Shown piece after piece: positions 47,496-56,594 of a DNA stretch of 62,780 nt. Position numbers and translations under genes: made by a program. The notes under the pieces were generated by a model, which did not search any database, was not told the DNA's origin, and worked only from the letters and a program-made list of their open reading frames with translations. Numbering within the stretch: position 1 is the first letter of the stretch; every line of letters begins with the position of its first letter. Source of the stretch: Kiloniellales bacterium (GTDB lineage: Bacteria; Pseudomonadota; Alphaproteobacteria; Kiloniellales; JAKSDN01); contig JASJEC010000002.1 in NCBI GenBank assembly GCA_030064845.1, positions 1-62,780 of the forward strand, in the 5' to 3' direction.

Positions 47496-49322
47496 GTGGC
47501 AAGCGAAACGGTCTTCGTGTTCTGCGTCCTCGTGGTCGCCGTGCTCCTCTTCGCCAGCGGCCGAATGCGCAGCGACGTCGTTGCGCTCCTCGTGGTGTTG
47601 TCCTTGGTCCTGGGCGAGGTGCTGACGCTGCGGGAGGGCCTTGCCGGCTTTGGCGACCCGGTGATCATCATGATGGCCGGGCTCTTCGTCGTCGGCGAAG
47701 CTCTGGTCACCACGGGAGTGGCGCCCGTCGTCGGCGCCTGGCTGATGCGTATGGGGCGCGGCAGCGAGACGCGCTTGCTCGTGTTCTTGATGCTCGTGGT
47801 CGCCGCGGCGGCCGCTTTCATCGGCTCGACGGGCGCCGCTGCCCTGTTCCTGCCGATCGTTCTCAGCATCGCCAACAAGACCGACTTCGCGCCGAGGCGC
47901 CTGCTCATGCCCTTGGCCTTTGCGGGCCTGATCGGTGGCATGCTCACGCTCATCGGCGCTCCGGCGAACCTGGTGATCAACGCCGAGCTGCGAAACCAAG
48001 GGTTGGATACCTTCAACTTCTTCGACTTCACGCCGGTCGGCGCCGCTGTCCTCGTCACAGCCATCGGGTTCATGCTGCTGGTCGGCCGCCGATTCTTGAC
48101 GGCACGCGAGGGGGACGGGGCCGTGCGCGAAAAGCCGCTGACCCTGGACCAGCTCGTCGAGCGCTATGGCCTCGAGAACCAGTTCCACCGCCTGCGCGTT
48201 CCCGCCAACTCGGAGCTGGTCGGCAAGTCGATCGCCTTTCTTCAGCTGCGCAGCAGATTCGGCATCGCCTCGATCGGTGTTGAGCGTCGGCGCGGCCGGC
48301 GCACCCTCGTGCGGCCGGCCCTCGCTGGAACCGTCTTTTCGGCGGGGGACGTCTTCTACGCGATCGGGAGCGAAGAGGCGGCAGCCCGCTTCATTGAAGT
48401 CATGGACCTGGAGGCGCTCGATCTGGAGGCGGCGCCACGAAAGACGATGTACGAAGAGCTCGGCATGGCGGAGGTCCTGCTGCTACCGGACTCCGACCTC
48501 GTGCAGAAAACCCTCGGCGAGATCGACTTCCGCACGCGCTATCACGTCAGCGTGCTCGCTATTCGACGGCGCAGCGAGGCGATCAAGGCCGGCCTGTCCG
48601 ATACTTCGCTGAAGGCAGGCGACCGACTGCTGGTCAGCGGCGCCTGGAAGGATATCGCGCTGTTGCGAGAGCATAAGAACGACATGATCGTTCTGACGCT
48701 TCCGCTCGAGATGGCCGATTTCTCTCCGGAGCGGGAGAAGTTCTCTTGGGCGATCGGAATTGTCGCCGCCATGGTCGCCGCCATGGTGCTGGACCTGGCC
48801 CCCAACGCCGTCTGCGTGCTCATTGCGGCGCTGGCCCTCATCGCCGCAGGCTGCCTGACCATGGAAGCGGCCTATGGCGTCGTTCGCTGGTCCAGCCTGG
48901 TCCTTGTCGCCGGCATGCTGCCGCTGGCGACCGCGCTGCAGAAAACCGGCGGCACCGAGGTCATTGTCGCGGCACTGACAGTCGGTTTTGGGGACCTCAA
49001 CGTAACCGCCCTGTTGGCGGCCTTGTTCGTCCTTAGCGTGCTTCTCACCACCTTCATCTCCAGCACGGCGACGGCCTTGCTCCTGGCTCCCATCGCGATC
49101 GGGCTGGCGAAGGACCTGGGTGTCTCGCCTTACGCCTTCGCCATGACGATCGCCATCGCGGCGTCGGCCGGATTCATGACGCCGGTTTCGAGCTCGGCCA
49201 ACACCCTGGTCACGGCTTCCGGCGGCTACAGCTTTTCCGACTTCGCGAAGGTGGGCGTGCTCATGGCCGTCTTGGTGATGGCCGTCGTTCTCGTGATCGT
49301 GCCGCTGTTGTTCCCCTATTGA
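47496..49322 (+). CDS. SLC13/DASS-type permease with TrkA-C (RCK) domains
   Basis: The 608-residue inner-membrane protein has hydrophobic segments at both ends (about ten or more in total) and two soluble RCK_C-like modules in the middle (about residues 210-290 and 305-390: FHRLRVPANSELVGKSIAFLQLRSRFGIASIGVER, then EVLLLPDSDLVQKTLGEIDFRTRYHVSVLAIRR). This is the layout of the SLC13-related permeases (YfbS type) that may move sulphate, dicarboxylates or similar anions. The start was set at the GTG at 47496 because of the GGAGGGGAA site. The repeated STGAAA and SSTAT stretches are the family's substrate loops. Confidence 0.88.
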   Translation: MASETVFVFCVLVVAVLLFASGRMRSDVVALLVVLSLVLGEVLTLREGLAGFGDPVIIMMAGLFVVGEALVTTGVAPVVGAWLMRMGRGSETRLLVFLMLVVAAAAAFIGSTGAAALFLPIVLSIANKTDFAPRRLLMPLAFAGLIGGMLTLIGAPANLVINAELRNQGLDTFNFFDFTPVGAAVLVTAIGFMLLVGRRFLTAREGDGAVREKPLTLDQLVERYGLENQFHRLRVPANSELVGKSIAFLQLRSRFGIASIGVERRRGRRTLVRPALAGTVFSAGDVFYAIGSEEAAARFIEVMDLEALDLEAAPRKTMYEELGMAEVLLLPDSDLVQKTLGEIDFRTRYHVSVLAIRRRSEAIKAGLSDTSLKAGDRLLVSGAWKDIALLREHKNDMIVLTLPLEMADFSPEREKFSWAIGIVAAMVAAMVLDLAPNAVCVLIAALALIAAGCLTMEAAYGVVRWSSLVLVAGMLPLATALQKTGGTEVIVAALTVGFGDLNVTALLAALFVLSVLLTTFISSTATALLLAPIAIGLAKDLGVSPYAFAMTIAIAASAGFMTPVSSSANTLVTASGGYSFSDFAKVGVLMAVLVMAVVLVIVPLLFPY

Positions 49323-49443
49323 TCGTCCAAGGCAACCGCAGAGGCCTTTTCTGCGTCAATCACGCAGGCCTGAATCGCGTTCGACGGCCGAACATGCTAA
49401 CCCTGCGCGCTCATTGGGAGCCTTCCGCGGAGTGACAATCGAA

Positions 49444-50025
49444 ATGATGCTGAGGATCGCGCTGGTCTGGTCATCGCTCCTTCTGGCGGCCTGCGCCACC
49501 GACACTCCGGAGCTGGCGCCGACCCCGCTCCCGGCCGAGCCCCAGCCGGCTGGCGCGAGCCTCCAGGACGGCTTGGCCGTGCGCTATTACGCGGCAAGTT
49601 TCGATACCGTCCGCGATCTCGAGGGGTGGATGCGCTACAAGGACGGCAAGCAGGGACCGGCCCTCGAGACGCTGAACTATGACATGGGCAAGGGGGCGGT
49701 GCTGACCAGCGGCTCCACGGACCTGGTCGGCGCGCACATCACCGGCTACCTGCGCCTCGAGGCCTCCGGGACCTACCGCTTTCAAGTCACCAACAACGAC
49801 GGGGTCCGGGTTCATCTCGGCGGCGCGCGCATCTTCGACGATCCCAAGACCGGCCCGGCCCGGACGTCACCGCCGATTCCGATCGAAGTGAGACAAACGG
49901 GCTGGTACGCGATCGAGATCTGGTACTTCGAGAAGCGTGGCTCGGCGACCCTGCAGGTGCTCTGGAGCCCGCCGGGCGGCACCGCCTTCGAGGACATCCC
50001 CGTCGCCACCATGAAGCACGAATAG
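49444..50025 (+). CDS. PA14-domain lipoprotein
   Basis: The 193-residue protein starts with a signal peptide and lipobox (LLLAAC, Cys near residue 16), so it is anchored in the membrane. A PA14 domain follows from about residue 38 (LAVRYYAASFDTVRDLEGW, then GTYRFQVTNNDGVRVHLGGARIFDD and GWYAIEIWYFEKRGSATLQVLWSPPG), a fold that binds sugars or glycans. It is convergent with the mlaC gene (42 bases). Several starts are possible (GTG, two ATG); 49444 was chosen for signal peptide length. Confidence 0.8.
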   Translation: MMLRIALVWSSLLLAACATDTPELAPTPLPAEPQPAGASLQDGLAVRYYAASFDTVRDLEGWMRYKDGKQGPALETLNYDMGKGAVLTSGSTDLVGAHITGYLRLEASGTYRFQVTNNDGVRVHLGGARIFDDPKTGPARTSPPIPIEVRQTGWYAIEIWYFEKRGSATLQVLWSPPGGTAFEDIPVATMKHE

Positions 50026-50067
50026 GGTGGCGCTCGATGCCGTGCGAGAGCCGTCCGCGGCGGCCTG

Positions 50068-50682
50068 CTAATCGGGCAGCAGCGTGCTGTTGTCGACCAC
50101 CTTGGACCGCAGCTGCTCGATCAGCCCGTCGACGCCCTGGGACTTGACGACCGAACTGTACTCGTTGCGCAGCGTGAGCGCCATGGAGACGCCCTCGGCC
50201 TTGACGTCGAGGATCCGGAAGCGCGTGTCGTCCTGGACGGTCCGCCACTCGATCACGGCAGGCGGCGAGTCGCCCCGCCCGACCTCGGAGGTGACGAAGA
50301 AGAGCCGTGGGTTGCTGTCGTCCCGGCGGACCTTGGTGACCTCGAACCTATGATCGGCGTACCTGGTGAAGAACGGCAGGAAGCGCTGGATGTTCACCTT
50401 GGTGAAGACGTCGATGAAGGCGTCGCGCTGCTCCGGGCTGGCCCGCTTCCAGTTGCGGCCCAGCACGAACTTGCCGATCTTGATCACATCGAAGCTGCGC
50501 TCGATCATGACTACGAAGGTCTCGACCTTCTGCTCGCCGCTGAGCGCGTCGTTGTTGAGCAGGGCGACGGCCTCCGTGTTCAGGTCGCTCAGAAAGGCGC
50601 CGGCGTCTTCCCGGCTGGCGGCGGCGGTCGCCGTCCAAAGACCGACCAGGACCAATACGGCGAAGGCGGGAACCAGGCGCAC
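50068..50682 (-). CDS. mlaC: Phospholipid-binding protein MlaC (Ttg2D family)
   Basis: The 204-residue protein has a signal peptide (about residues 1-22) and the MlaC tail with FVVMIERSFDVIKIGKFVLGRNWKRASPEQRDAFIDVF, the family hallmark. It shuttles phospholipids between outer-membrane MlaA and the inner-membrane transporter. The start is a GTG four bases after the mlaA stop, so mlaA and mlaC form a coupled pair. mlaBDEF are not in the window, so the ABC part must be elsewhere. Confidence 0.88.
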   Translation of the reverse strand: MRLVPAFAVLVLVGLWTATAAASREDAGAFLSDLNTEAVALLNNDALSGEQKVETFVVMIERSFDVIKIGKFVLGRNWKRASPEQRDAFIDVFTKVNIQRFLPFFTRYADHRFEVTKVRRDDSNPRLFFVTSEVGRGDSPPAVIEWRTVQDDTRFRILDVKAEGVSMALTLRNEYSSVVKSQGVDGLIEQLRSKVVDNSTLLPD

Positions 50683-50686
50683 CGGG

Positions 50687-51643
50687 CTAGCGTTCGTCCA
50701 GGCCGCGCTCTTCGAAATCGATGTGTACCTTTGTCGCCGTTTGGTCACGCCGGAGCTCCTCCCGGGCCGCCTGTTCCTTGTCCTCGTCCGCGATCTCGGC
50801 GCGGCGCCTCTGGAGATAGAGCGACCGCACGCGGGCATAGAAGTCTACGGAGTCGCGCCGCAATTCATCTATCGTCTCGAGATTGCGCTGCCGCAGGTCG
50901 ATCCCGTAGGCGGTGAGCCGCGCGGCGGAGAAGTGCAGGGGGTCGATCCCGGCGAAGGGCACGACGTAGCCCCAGGGATCGATCACCGCGTCGACGCCCC
51001 GGCCGATCGTGTCCCGCAGTGACGAGGGGCCGAGCAGGGGCAGCACGATGTAGGGTCCCGGCTCGGCGCCGTAGAACCCGAGGGTCTGGCCGAAATCCTC
51101 CGTTCTGTAGGGAATGCCCCAGTAGCCGGCCACGTCGATCAGGCCGCCGAGGCCGATGGTCGAGTTGATCAGGAAGCGCGCGGCGATGTCGGCCGCGTCA
51201 TCGTCCTTACCCTGCCAGAGATGGTTGAGGAAGTTGACCGGCTCCAGGAGGTTGCGCACCACGTTGCGCACCGAATCCCGGACCACCTCGGGCAGCAGGA
51301 AGCCGTAGAGCTCGGCGAGCGGGCGAATGATGAAGAAGTCCAGCGCCTCGTTGAAGGCGAAGACGAAGCGGTTGACCGTTTCGAAGGGATCGTAGTCTTC
51401 CTCCAGCGCCAGGGGGTCCTCGCCGGGGAAGAGGTCTTCGAAGCCCTCGTCCTCGAAGTCTTCGTCGTCCAAGTCGTCGTCGGCCTGGGCGAGCTGCACG
51501 GCGTCGGCCAGGCTGGTGGCGGCGACTTCGCCTGTGCCGCGGGACTGTCCGACGCCTTCAGGGTCGCTCGCGCAGCCAACGGTGAGAAGCAAGGCGAGGA
51601 GAGCGGCAGCGATCTGCCGGGCGAAAGGAATCACAGCTGTCAC
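50687..51643 (-). CDS. mlaA: Outer-membrane lipid asymmetry lipoprotein MlaA (VacJ family)
   Basis: The protein of about 318 residues has a lipobox (LLTVGC) and the MlaA core (DPFETVNRFVFAFNEALDFFIIRPLAELYGFLLPEVVRDSVRNVVRNL through GWGLPYR-type YWGIPYRTEDFGQTLGFYG). It removes surface phospholipids from the outer leaflet. An acidic low-complexity insert (about 30 residues of DDLDDEDFEDEGFEDLF type) separates the lipid anchor from the domain, unusual in the family. The start is uncertain: GTG at 51643 gives a compact signal peptide, ATG at 51709 adds 22 residues. Confidence 0.85.
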   Translation of the reverse strand: MTAVIPFARQIAAALLALLLTVGCASDPEGVGQSRGTGEVAATSLADAVQLAQADDDLDDEDFEDEGFEDLFPGEDPLALEEDYDPFETVNRFVFAFNEALDFFIIRPLAELYGFLLPEVVRDSVRNVVRNLLEPVNFLNHLWQGKDDDAADIAARFLINSTIGLGGLIDVAGYWGIPYRTEDFGQTLGFYGAEPGPYIVLPLLGPSSLRDTIGRGVDAVIDPWGYVVPFAGIDPLHFSAARLTAYGIDLRQRNLETIDELRRDSVDFYARVRSLYLQRRRAEIADEDKEQAAREELRRDQTATKVHIDFEERGLDER

Positions 51644-51927
51644 CCCAATCTGTCTGCGGTATGGGGTGCCCCCGATGGCGAATGCCGCTGCGCGCGTGCC
51701 GCGGATCATTCTAAGCGATACATCCCCCAACCCCTGAAACAAAAATTTCGTATCACGGCATCGACCGCATGGCTAGACTTCCGGTGTCGAACCGCCCACC
51801 TTCACGCGAGCGTGATGCTGCCCCTTGGGACGGATGCGGCAGCGCGGCCGCGCAACGGTCGTCTCGACCTGGGCGTCGGCGCCCTGTCCAGAGGTCGGGC
51901 ACGCGTGACCGACGATCCGGAGGTGCC

Positions 51928-52413
51928 ATGACGATCGCCGCGCCGCTCGAACTTCACCGTGGCACGGTGTTGCCCGAGTGGATCGACTACAACGGCCACA
52001 TGAACGTGGCCTACTACATCCTGGCCTTCGACCACGCGACCGACGCCTTCTTCGATTTCCTCGGCCTCGACCGTGACTATCGGGAGGGGAGCGGACACTC
52101 CACCTTCGCGGTCGAGGGCCATGTTACCTACCAGCGCGAAGTGATGGAGGGCGATTCGCTGCGCTTCACCACCCAGCTCCTGGGCTACGACGAGAAGCGC
52201 CTGCACTTCCTGCACCACATGTTCCACGCCGACGAGGGCTTTCTGGCCGCCACGGTGGAATGGCTCAGCCTGCACGTCGATCTCGATCGGCGCCGGGTCG
52301 CGCCCATGCCGCCGGAGATCGGTGAGCGGGTGGCGGCGGTCTGGGAGAGCCATCGAAGCCTGTCGGTGCCCGAGGTCGTCGGCAAGGTGATCAATCCACC
52401 GCGGCCTCGCTGA
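51928..52413 (+). CDS. Hotdog-fold thioesterase
   Basis: The 161-residue protein has the 4-hydroxybenzoyl-CoA thioesterase-like pattern (VLPEWIDYNGHMNVAYYILAFDHATDAFFDFLG near the start, GHVTYQREVMEGDSLRFTTQLLGYDEKRLHFLHHMFH). Close relatives are fused to or placed near carnitine dehydrogenases and act on betainyl-CoA or similar; that would fit the methylated-amine theme, but the neighbours here do not prove it. CGGAGG precedes the ATG. It is divergent from mlaA, 284 bases away. The long frame upstream of the ATG is not a gene. Confidence 0.82.
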   Translation: MTIAAPLELHRGTVLPEWIDYNGHMNVAYYILAFDHATDAFFDFLGLDRDYREGSGHSTFAVEGHVTYQREVMEGDSLRFTTQLLGYDEKRLHFLHHMFHADEGFLAATVEWLSLHVDLDRRRVAPMPPEIGERVAAVWESHRSLSVPEVVGKVINPPRPR

Positions 52414-52536
52414 TCCACGGCGGCGGGTTTGCGAAGTCTTCACCAGCGCCGGTGTCCAATGAAACGCTGGATAAAGGGGCGGGCGAGAGGAAAGACTTCC
52501 ACTGCTTGACCGGTCGGCGTATCTAGACCGGCGTCC

Positions 52537-54336
52537 ATGGGCGTATTCAGTCGCGGCATGAAGGGCGACAGCACAGTACTCCGGCGGTTACTCGACCGCA
52601 CGAAGCGGTTCGGCCGCAACGACCAGCTCGTGCTTTCCGGTCTGGCTGTCGTCATTGGGAGTGCCGCCGGCGGGGCCGCGATCCTGTTCCGCGAGGCGAT
52701 TAGCCTCGTTCAATGGGCCTTTTACGGTGAGCCGGGCCAGGAGTTGACCACCATCGCGGCTGGTCTCGACTGGTGGGTGGTGCTGCTGACGCCGGCGCTC
52801 GGCGGCCTTCTGGTCGGCCTGATGGTGCGTTGGATCATGCCGGATCGGCGGCCCCAGGGCGTCGCCGACGTGATCGAATCGAACGCCCTGTTCGGCGGCC
52901 GCATGAGTCTCCGAACCGGATTCAAGGCCGCCCTGGTCAGCGCCACATCGCTCGGGGTCGGGGCCTCGACCGGCCGCGAGGGGCCGATGGTGCACCTTGG
53001 GGCCTGTCTCGGTTCCTGGCTGGCCCGCCGCCTGCACCTGGGTCGGCGCCTGTCGCGCACCCTGCTAGGCTGCGGCGTCGCCGCCGCGGTCGCCGCCTCG
53101 TTCAACGCACCGATCGCCGGCGTCTTCTTCGCCCTCGAGGTGGTGGTCGGCCACTACGCCCTCTCGGCCTTCGCGCCGATCGTGATCAGCGGCGTCACCG
53201 GCACCCTGGTCAGCCGCGCCTACTACGGCGACTTTCCCGCCTTCATCCTGCCGGAGGAGAACGTTATCGCGTCGGTGCTGGAGTTTCCCGCCTTCGCCCT
53301 GCTTGGCATCGTCAGCGCGGTCGCCGCCATCGTGCTGATGCGCTCGACCATGTTCGCCGAGCGGGTCGCCCAGGGGCTCCCGGTGCCGGCCTGGTCGCGG
53401 CCGGCCCTGGCCGGTCTCGCGCTCGGGGCGATCGCGATCTTCTATCCGGAGGTGCTGGGCGTCGGCTATCAGGCGACCGACGAAGCGCTGCGCGAGAACT
53501 ACGACCTCACCCTGCTGCTGGGCCTGATCGTGGCCAAGACGGCGGCGACCGCCATCTGCCTCGGCGGCGGCTTCGGCGGTGGCGTATTCTCGCCCTCGAT
53601 CTTCATCGGCGCGATGGTCGGCGGGGCCTTCGGCGTGATCGCGACTCTGAGCTTCCCCGATCTCTCATCCGGCCACGGCGCCTACACCATGATCGGCATG
53701 GGCGCCATGGCAGGCGCGGTGCTCGGCGCCCCGATCTCGACCATTCTGATGATCTTCGAGCTGACCAACGACTACGCGCTGACCGTCGCGGTCATGATCG
53801 CCACCGTGATCGCCAGCGTCATTACCCAGCAGGTCCATGGCTTTTCCTTCTTCACCTGGCAGCTGCACCGCCGCGGCGTCTCGGTCAAGGGCGGCCAGGA
53901 CATCGGCCTGTTGCGCCAGACCACGGTGGCTTCGCTGATGGACCGCACCTTCGGGACGGTCCACCCGGACACGCCGATCGCCGAGGTGCGTCAGCGACTG
54001 CTCGACGCGCCCTGGGGCGAACTCTTCGTGATCGACCAGGAGGGCCGGCTCACCGGGACGATCATCTTCTCCGACCTGCACGAGGCCGCCTTCGACACCT
54101 GCCACGACGCGGAGTGGACCGCGAAGAACGTGGCCCGGAAGCACCCCGCCGTGCTGCAGGCCGGCGACGATCTCTCGACGGCCGTCGAGGTCTTCGGCGC
54201 CTCGGGCGAAGTACACCTGCCGGTGGTCGAGGACCCCGAGGAGCGGCGCCTGGTCGGCGTCGCCCACGAGCACGAGGTCATGCTCTCCTACCACCGCGCC
54301 ATGGAACAGTCCCGCGGCGAGGAACGCGACGCCTGA
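52537..54336 (+). CDS. ClC-type chloride channel/transporter with CBS domains
   Basis: The 599-residue protein has the ClC core (about residues 30-445) with the GREGP motif (gating Glu148), GGGFGGGVFSPSIFIGAMVGG, and a first ion-filter segment that reads RPQGV, unlike the usual GSGIP. Two CBS domains (about 460-585) follow and may bind ATP. Members move chloride, fluoride or nitrate, sometimes in exchange for H+. ATG at 52537 begins MGVFSRGMKG. The divergence at the GSGIP site makes ion selectivity uncertain. Confidence 0.87.
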   Translation: MGVFSRGMKGDSTVLRRLLDRTKRFGRNDQLVLSGLAVVIGSAAGGAAILFREAISLVQWAFYGEPGQELTTIAAGLDWWVVLLTPALGGLLVGLMVRWIMPDRRPQGVADVIESNALFGGRMSLRTGFKAALVSATSLGVGASTGREGPMVHLGACLGSWLARRLHLGRRLSRTLLGCGVAAAVAASFNAPIAGVFFALEVVVGHYALSAFAPIVISGVTGTLVSRAYYGDFPAFILPEENVIASVLEFPAFALLGIVSAVAAIVLMRSTMFAERVAQGLPVPAWSRPALAGLALGAIAIFYPEVLGVGYQATDEALRENYDLTLLLGLIVAKTAATAICLGGGFGGGVFSPSIFIGAMVGGAFGVIATLSFPDLSSGHGAYTMIGMGAMAGAVLGAPISTILMIFELTNDYALTVAVMIATVIASVITQQVHGFSFFTWQLHRRGVSVKGGQDIGLLRQTTVASLMDRTFGTVHPDTPIAEVRQRLLDAPWGELFVIDQEGRLTGTIIFSDLHEAAFDTCHDAEWTAKNVARKHPAVLQAGDDLSTAVEVFGASGEVHLPVVEDPEERRLVGVAHEHEVMLSYHRAMEQSRGEERDA

Positions 54337-54439
54337 CTCCGACCCCGGCGCTCAGGATGTCGGCTGTTGGTGACGATCGTGAGCCAAGAATCGGCTAGAA
54401 TGGGACCAGCGGAAGAACGATCAGGGGAGGGACAGGGCA

Positions 54440-55039
54440 ATGAGCATCGGTTTCAAGGTCTCGCGACCGCTCCTGGCCTTTGTGGCGCTGCTGCTGCTCG
54501 GCGGTTGCGCCGGCAGCAGCGCCTACATGCAGGACGTACCGCCCGAAAGAGCCAGCTACGCGCCTTCGGCGGACAAGGCCATGGTCACCTTCATGCGGCC
54601 TTCCGGCTTGGGGTTCGCGGTGCAGTCCACCGTCTTCGATGTCACCGACGGCAAGACGGCCTTCATCGCCATCGTTTCGGCCAAGACCAAGTTCGCGTTG
54701 GAAATGGAGCCCGGCGAGTACCACTTCATGGTCGTCGGCGAGTCGGCCGACTTCATGCGCGCCACGCTCGAGCCGGGCAAGCATTACTACGCGCTGGTCA
54801 CGCCCAGGATGGGCGTTTGGAAGGCCCGGTTCTCGCTGAAGCCGGTGACCGCGGCTGAGTTGAACACCGAGCAATTCACCGAGTGGTTCGACGAGTGCCG
54901 CTGGGTCGAGAATACTGAACAGGCCTACCAATGGGCTGTGGACAACCGTCCGAGCATTCTCTCCAAGCAGGCGGAGTACTGGGAGAAGTGGCAGAGCAAG
55001 CCGGTGCGGCCGGCCCTCCTACCCGGCGACGGCGCCTGA
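54440..55039 (+). CDS. Lipoprotein of unknown function (DUF2846-like)
   Basis: The 199-residue protein has a signal peptide and lipobox (LLLLGGC, Cys at about residue 23). The mature part carries KAMVTFMRPSGLGFAVQSTVFDVTDG and KFALEMEPGEYHFMVVGESADFMRATLEPGKHYYALV, the pattern of DUF2846-type lipoproteins. GGGAGGG is upstream of the ATG. It converges on the amidase gene with a 26-base gap. Function unknown. Confidence 0.8.
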   Translation: MSIGFKVSRPLLAFVALLLLGGCAGSSAYMQDVPPERASYAPSADKAMVTFMRPSGLGFAVQSTVFDVTDGKTAFIAIVSAKTKFALEMEPGEYHFMVVGESADFMRATLEPGKHYYALVTPRMGVWKARFSLKPVTAAELNTEQFTEWFDECRWVENTEQAYQWAVDNRPSILSKQAEYWEKWQSKPVRPALLPGDGA

Positions 55040-55065
55040 AGATCCGGGGCAGGTTTGCCGTCGGA

Positions 55066-56547
55066 TCATGATCCGCTCTGGCGCTCCGCAAAGGCGGGCG
55101 GCGGGACGAAGGCCTGGTACTCGCGCTCCAGCAGCTCCGCGAAGGCGATGCAGCTGCGGTCGGCGTAGCGCGGACCGACGATCTGCACGCCGACCGGCAA
55201 GCTCTCGTCGGTAAAGCCGATCGGGGCGACGCTGGCCGGCAGGTAGTAGCCGCAGGAATAGCCGGCCCAGAACAGCTGATCGGTAACCGGCACCGCCTTG
55301 CCGTTGATGCTGATCATCCGCTCGTGGCGCTCGCCGGTCTGGTCGTGGGGGAAGGCGGCCGAGGCTGCGGCCGGGCAGAGCAGCAGGTCGTAGTCCTCGA
55401 AGAAGGCCTCCCAGGCCAGCATGAGGTGGTGTCGTTCCTCGTTCACTTTCAGCCAATCCCGGTGGCTGATCGTGTAGCCGCGCAGCATGCGCGCGGCATA
55501 GCTCTGGTCGTCCGGCGCGAGCGCCTCGACCCTTGCCCGGTTGCCCTCGAACTCGACGTCGCTCTGCCGGCGGCTGGTGGCCGCCCGCAGCAGTTCGACG
55601 TAGACCCGGTGCGCCCGGTCGCTGTCGAAGTCGGGCCGCGCCCGGTGGTCGACCCGGGCGCCGGCGGCGGCGAGGAAGTCGGCTAGCTTGGCGATCAGGT
55701 CCTGGACCGGCTGATCGACCTCGGCCACGGGATCACTCAGCATGACGGCGACCTTGAATTCGGCGAGTCGGGTCTTGCCCGGGGGCGGCAGCTCGAGGCG
55801 CCAGGCCCGGGCCCGGGGGCCTTCGGCCCCGGCGAGCACGTCGAGCGCCAAGGCGAGGTCGGCGGCGCTGCGGGCCAAAGGTCCGCAGACCGCGATGTCG
55901 GTTTCCGAGACGATCCCCGGCAGCGCTTGGCCGCGCGACGAGATGATGCCGTAGGTGGCCTTGTGGCCGAACAGGCCGCAGTAGTGCGCCGGATTGCGGA
56001 TCGAGGCGCCGATGTCGCTGCCGACCTCCAGGCCGGTCAAGCCCGCCGCCAGCGCCGCCGCGGCGCCGCCGGAGGATCCCCCGGGACCGCGCGCCAGGTC
56101 CCAGGGGTTGTTGGTGGTGCCGTGGATCTCGTTGAAGGTCTCCCAGTCCGAGAGCATCAAGGGCACGTTGGTCTTGCCGAAGATCACGGCGCCTGCCGCC
56201 TTGAGCCGCTTGACCACGTCGGAGTCCCGTGTCGCGATGTTCTCTTTGAAGGCCGGTTCGCCCCAGGTGGTCGGAAGGCCCGCAAGGTCGAAGGACTCCT
56301 TGACCGTCATCGGCAGGCCGTCGAGCGGTCCGAGGGCGTCGCCGCGCGCCCGCCTGGCGTCGGCCGCGTCGGCCGCGACGCGCGCCGCCGCCATGTCGTC
56401 GGCGATGATCGCGTTGATCGCCGGATTGAAGGATTCGACGCGGGACCAGTAGAGCTCCAGGAGCTCGCGGGCGCCGACCTCCCGCGTCTGCAAGCGCTTC
56501 AGCAGTCCGATCGCTGGCTCGAAGGGCAGCTGGGCGTCGCTGGTCAT
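55066..56547 (-). CDS. Amidase (amidase-signature family)
   Basis: The 493-residue protein has the amidase-signature catalytic triad: Lys83 in MTVKESFD, the cis-Ser158 in GGSSGG, and the nucleophile Ser182 in GSDIGASIR. The spacings 75 and 24 match the family. The substrate (amide, nitrile-derived amide or N-acyl compound) is unknown. No signal peptide is present, so it is cytosolic. It starts 47 bases after the universal stress protein gene's stop on the same strand. Confidence 0.9.
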   Translation of the reverse strand: MTSDAQLPFEPAIGLLKRLQTREVGARELLELYWSRVESFNPAINAIIADDMAAARVAADAADARRARGDALGPLDGLPMTVKESFDLAGLPTTWGEPAFKENIATRDSDVVKRLKAAGAVIFGKTNVPLMLSDWETFNEIHGTTNNPWDLARGPGGSSGGAAAALAAGLTGLEVGSDIGASIRNPAHYCGLFGHKATYGIISSRGQALPGIVSETDIAVCGPLARSAADLALALDVLAGAEGPRARAWRLELPPPGKTRLAEFKVAVMLSDPVAEVDQPVQDLIAKLADFLAAAGARVDHRARPDFDSDRAHRVYVELLRAATSRRQSDVEFEGNRARVEALAPDDQSYAARMLRGYTISHRDWLKVNEERHHLMLAWEAFFEDYDLLLCPAAASAAFPHDQTGERHERMISINGKAVPVTDQLFWAGYSCGYYLPASVAPIGFTDESLPVGVQIVGPRYADRSCIAFAELLEREYQAFVPPPAFAERQSGS

Positions 56548-56594
56548 GAGGTCGTTCCTCTCTGTCGCGTGCCGGGACGCCGGCGGCGTGCCGG

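Noticed and set aside
49336..49355. CGCAGA-N-TCTGCG after the SLC13-type permease as a terminator
   Set aside because: The stem is only six bases and no T-run follows.
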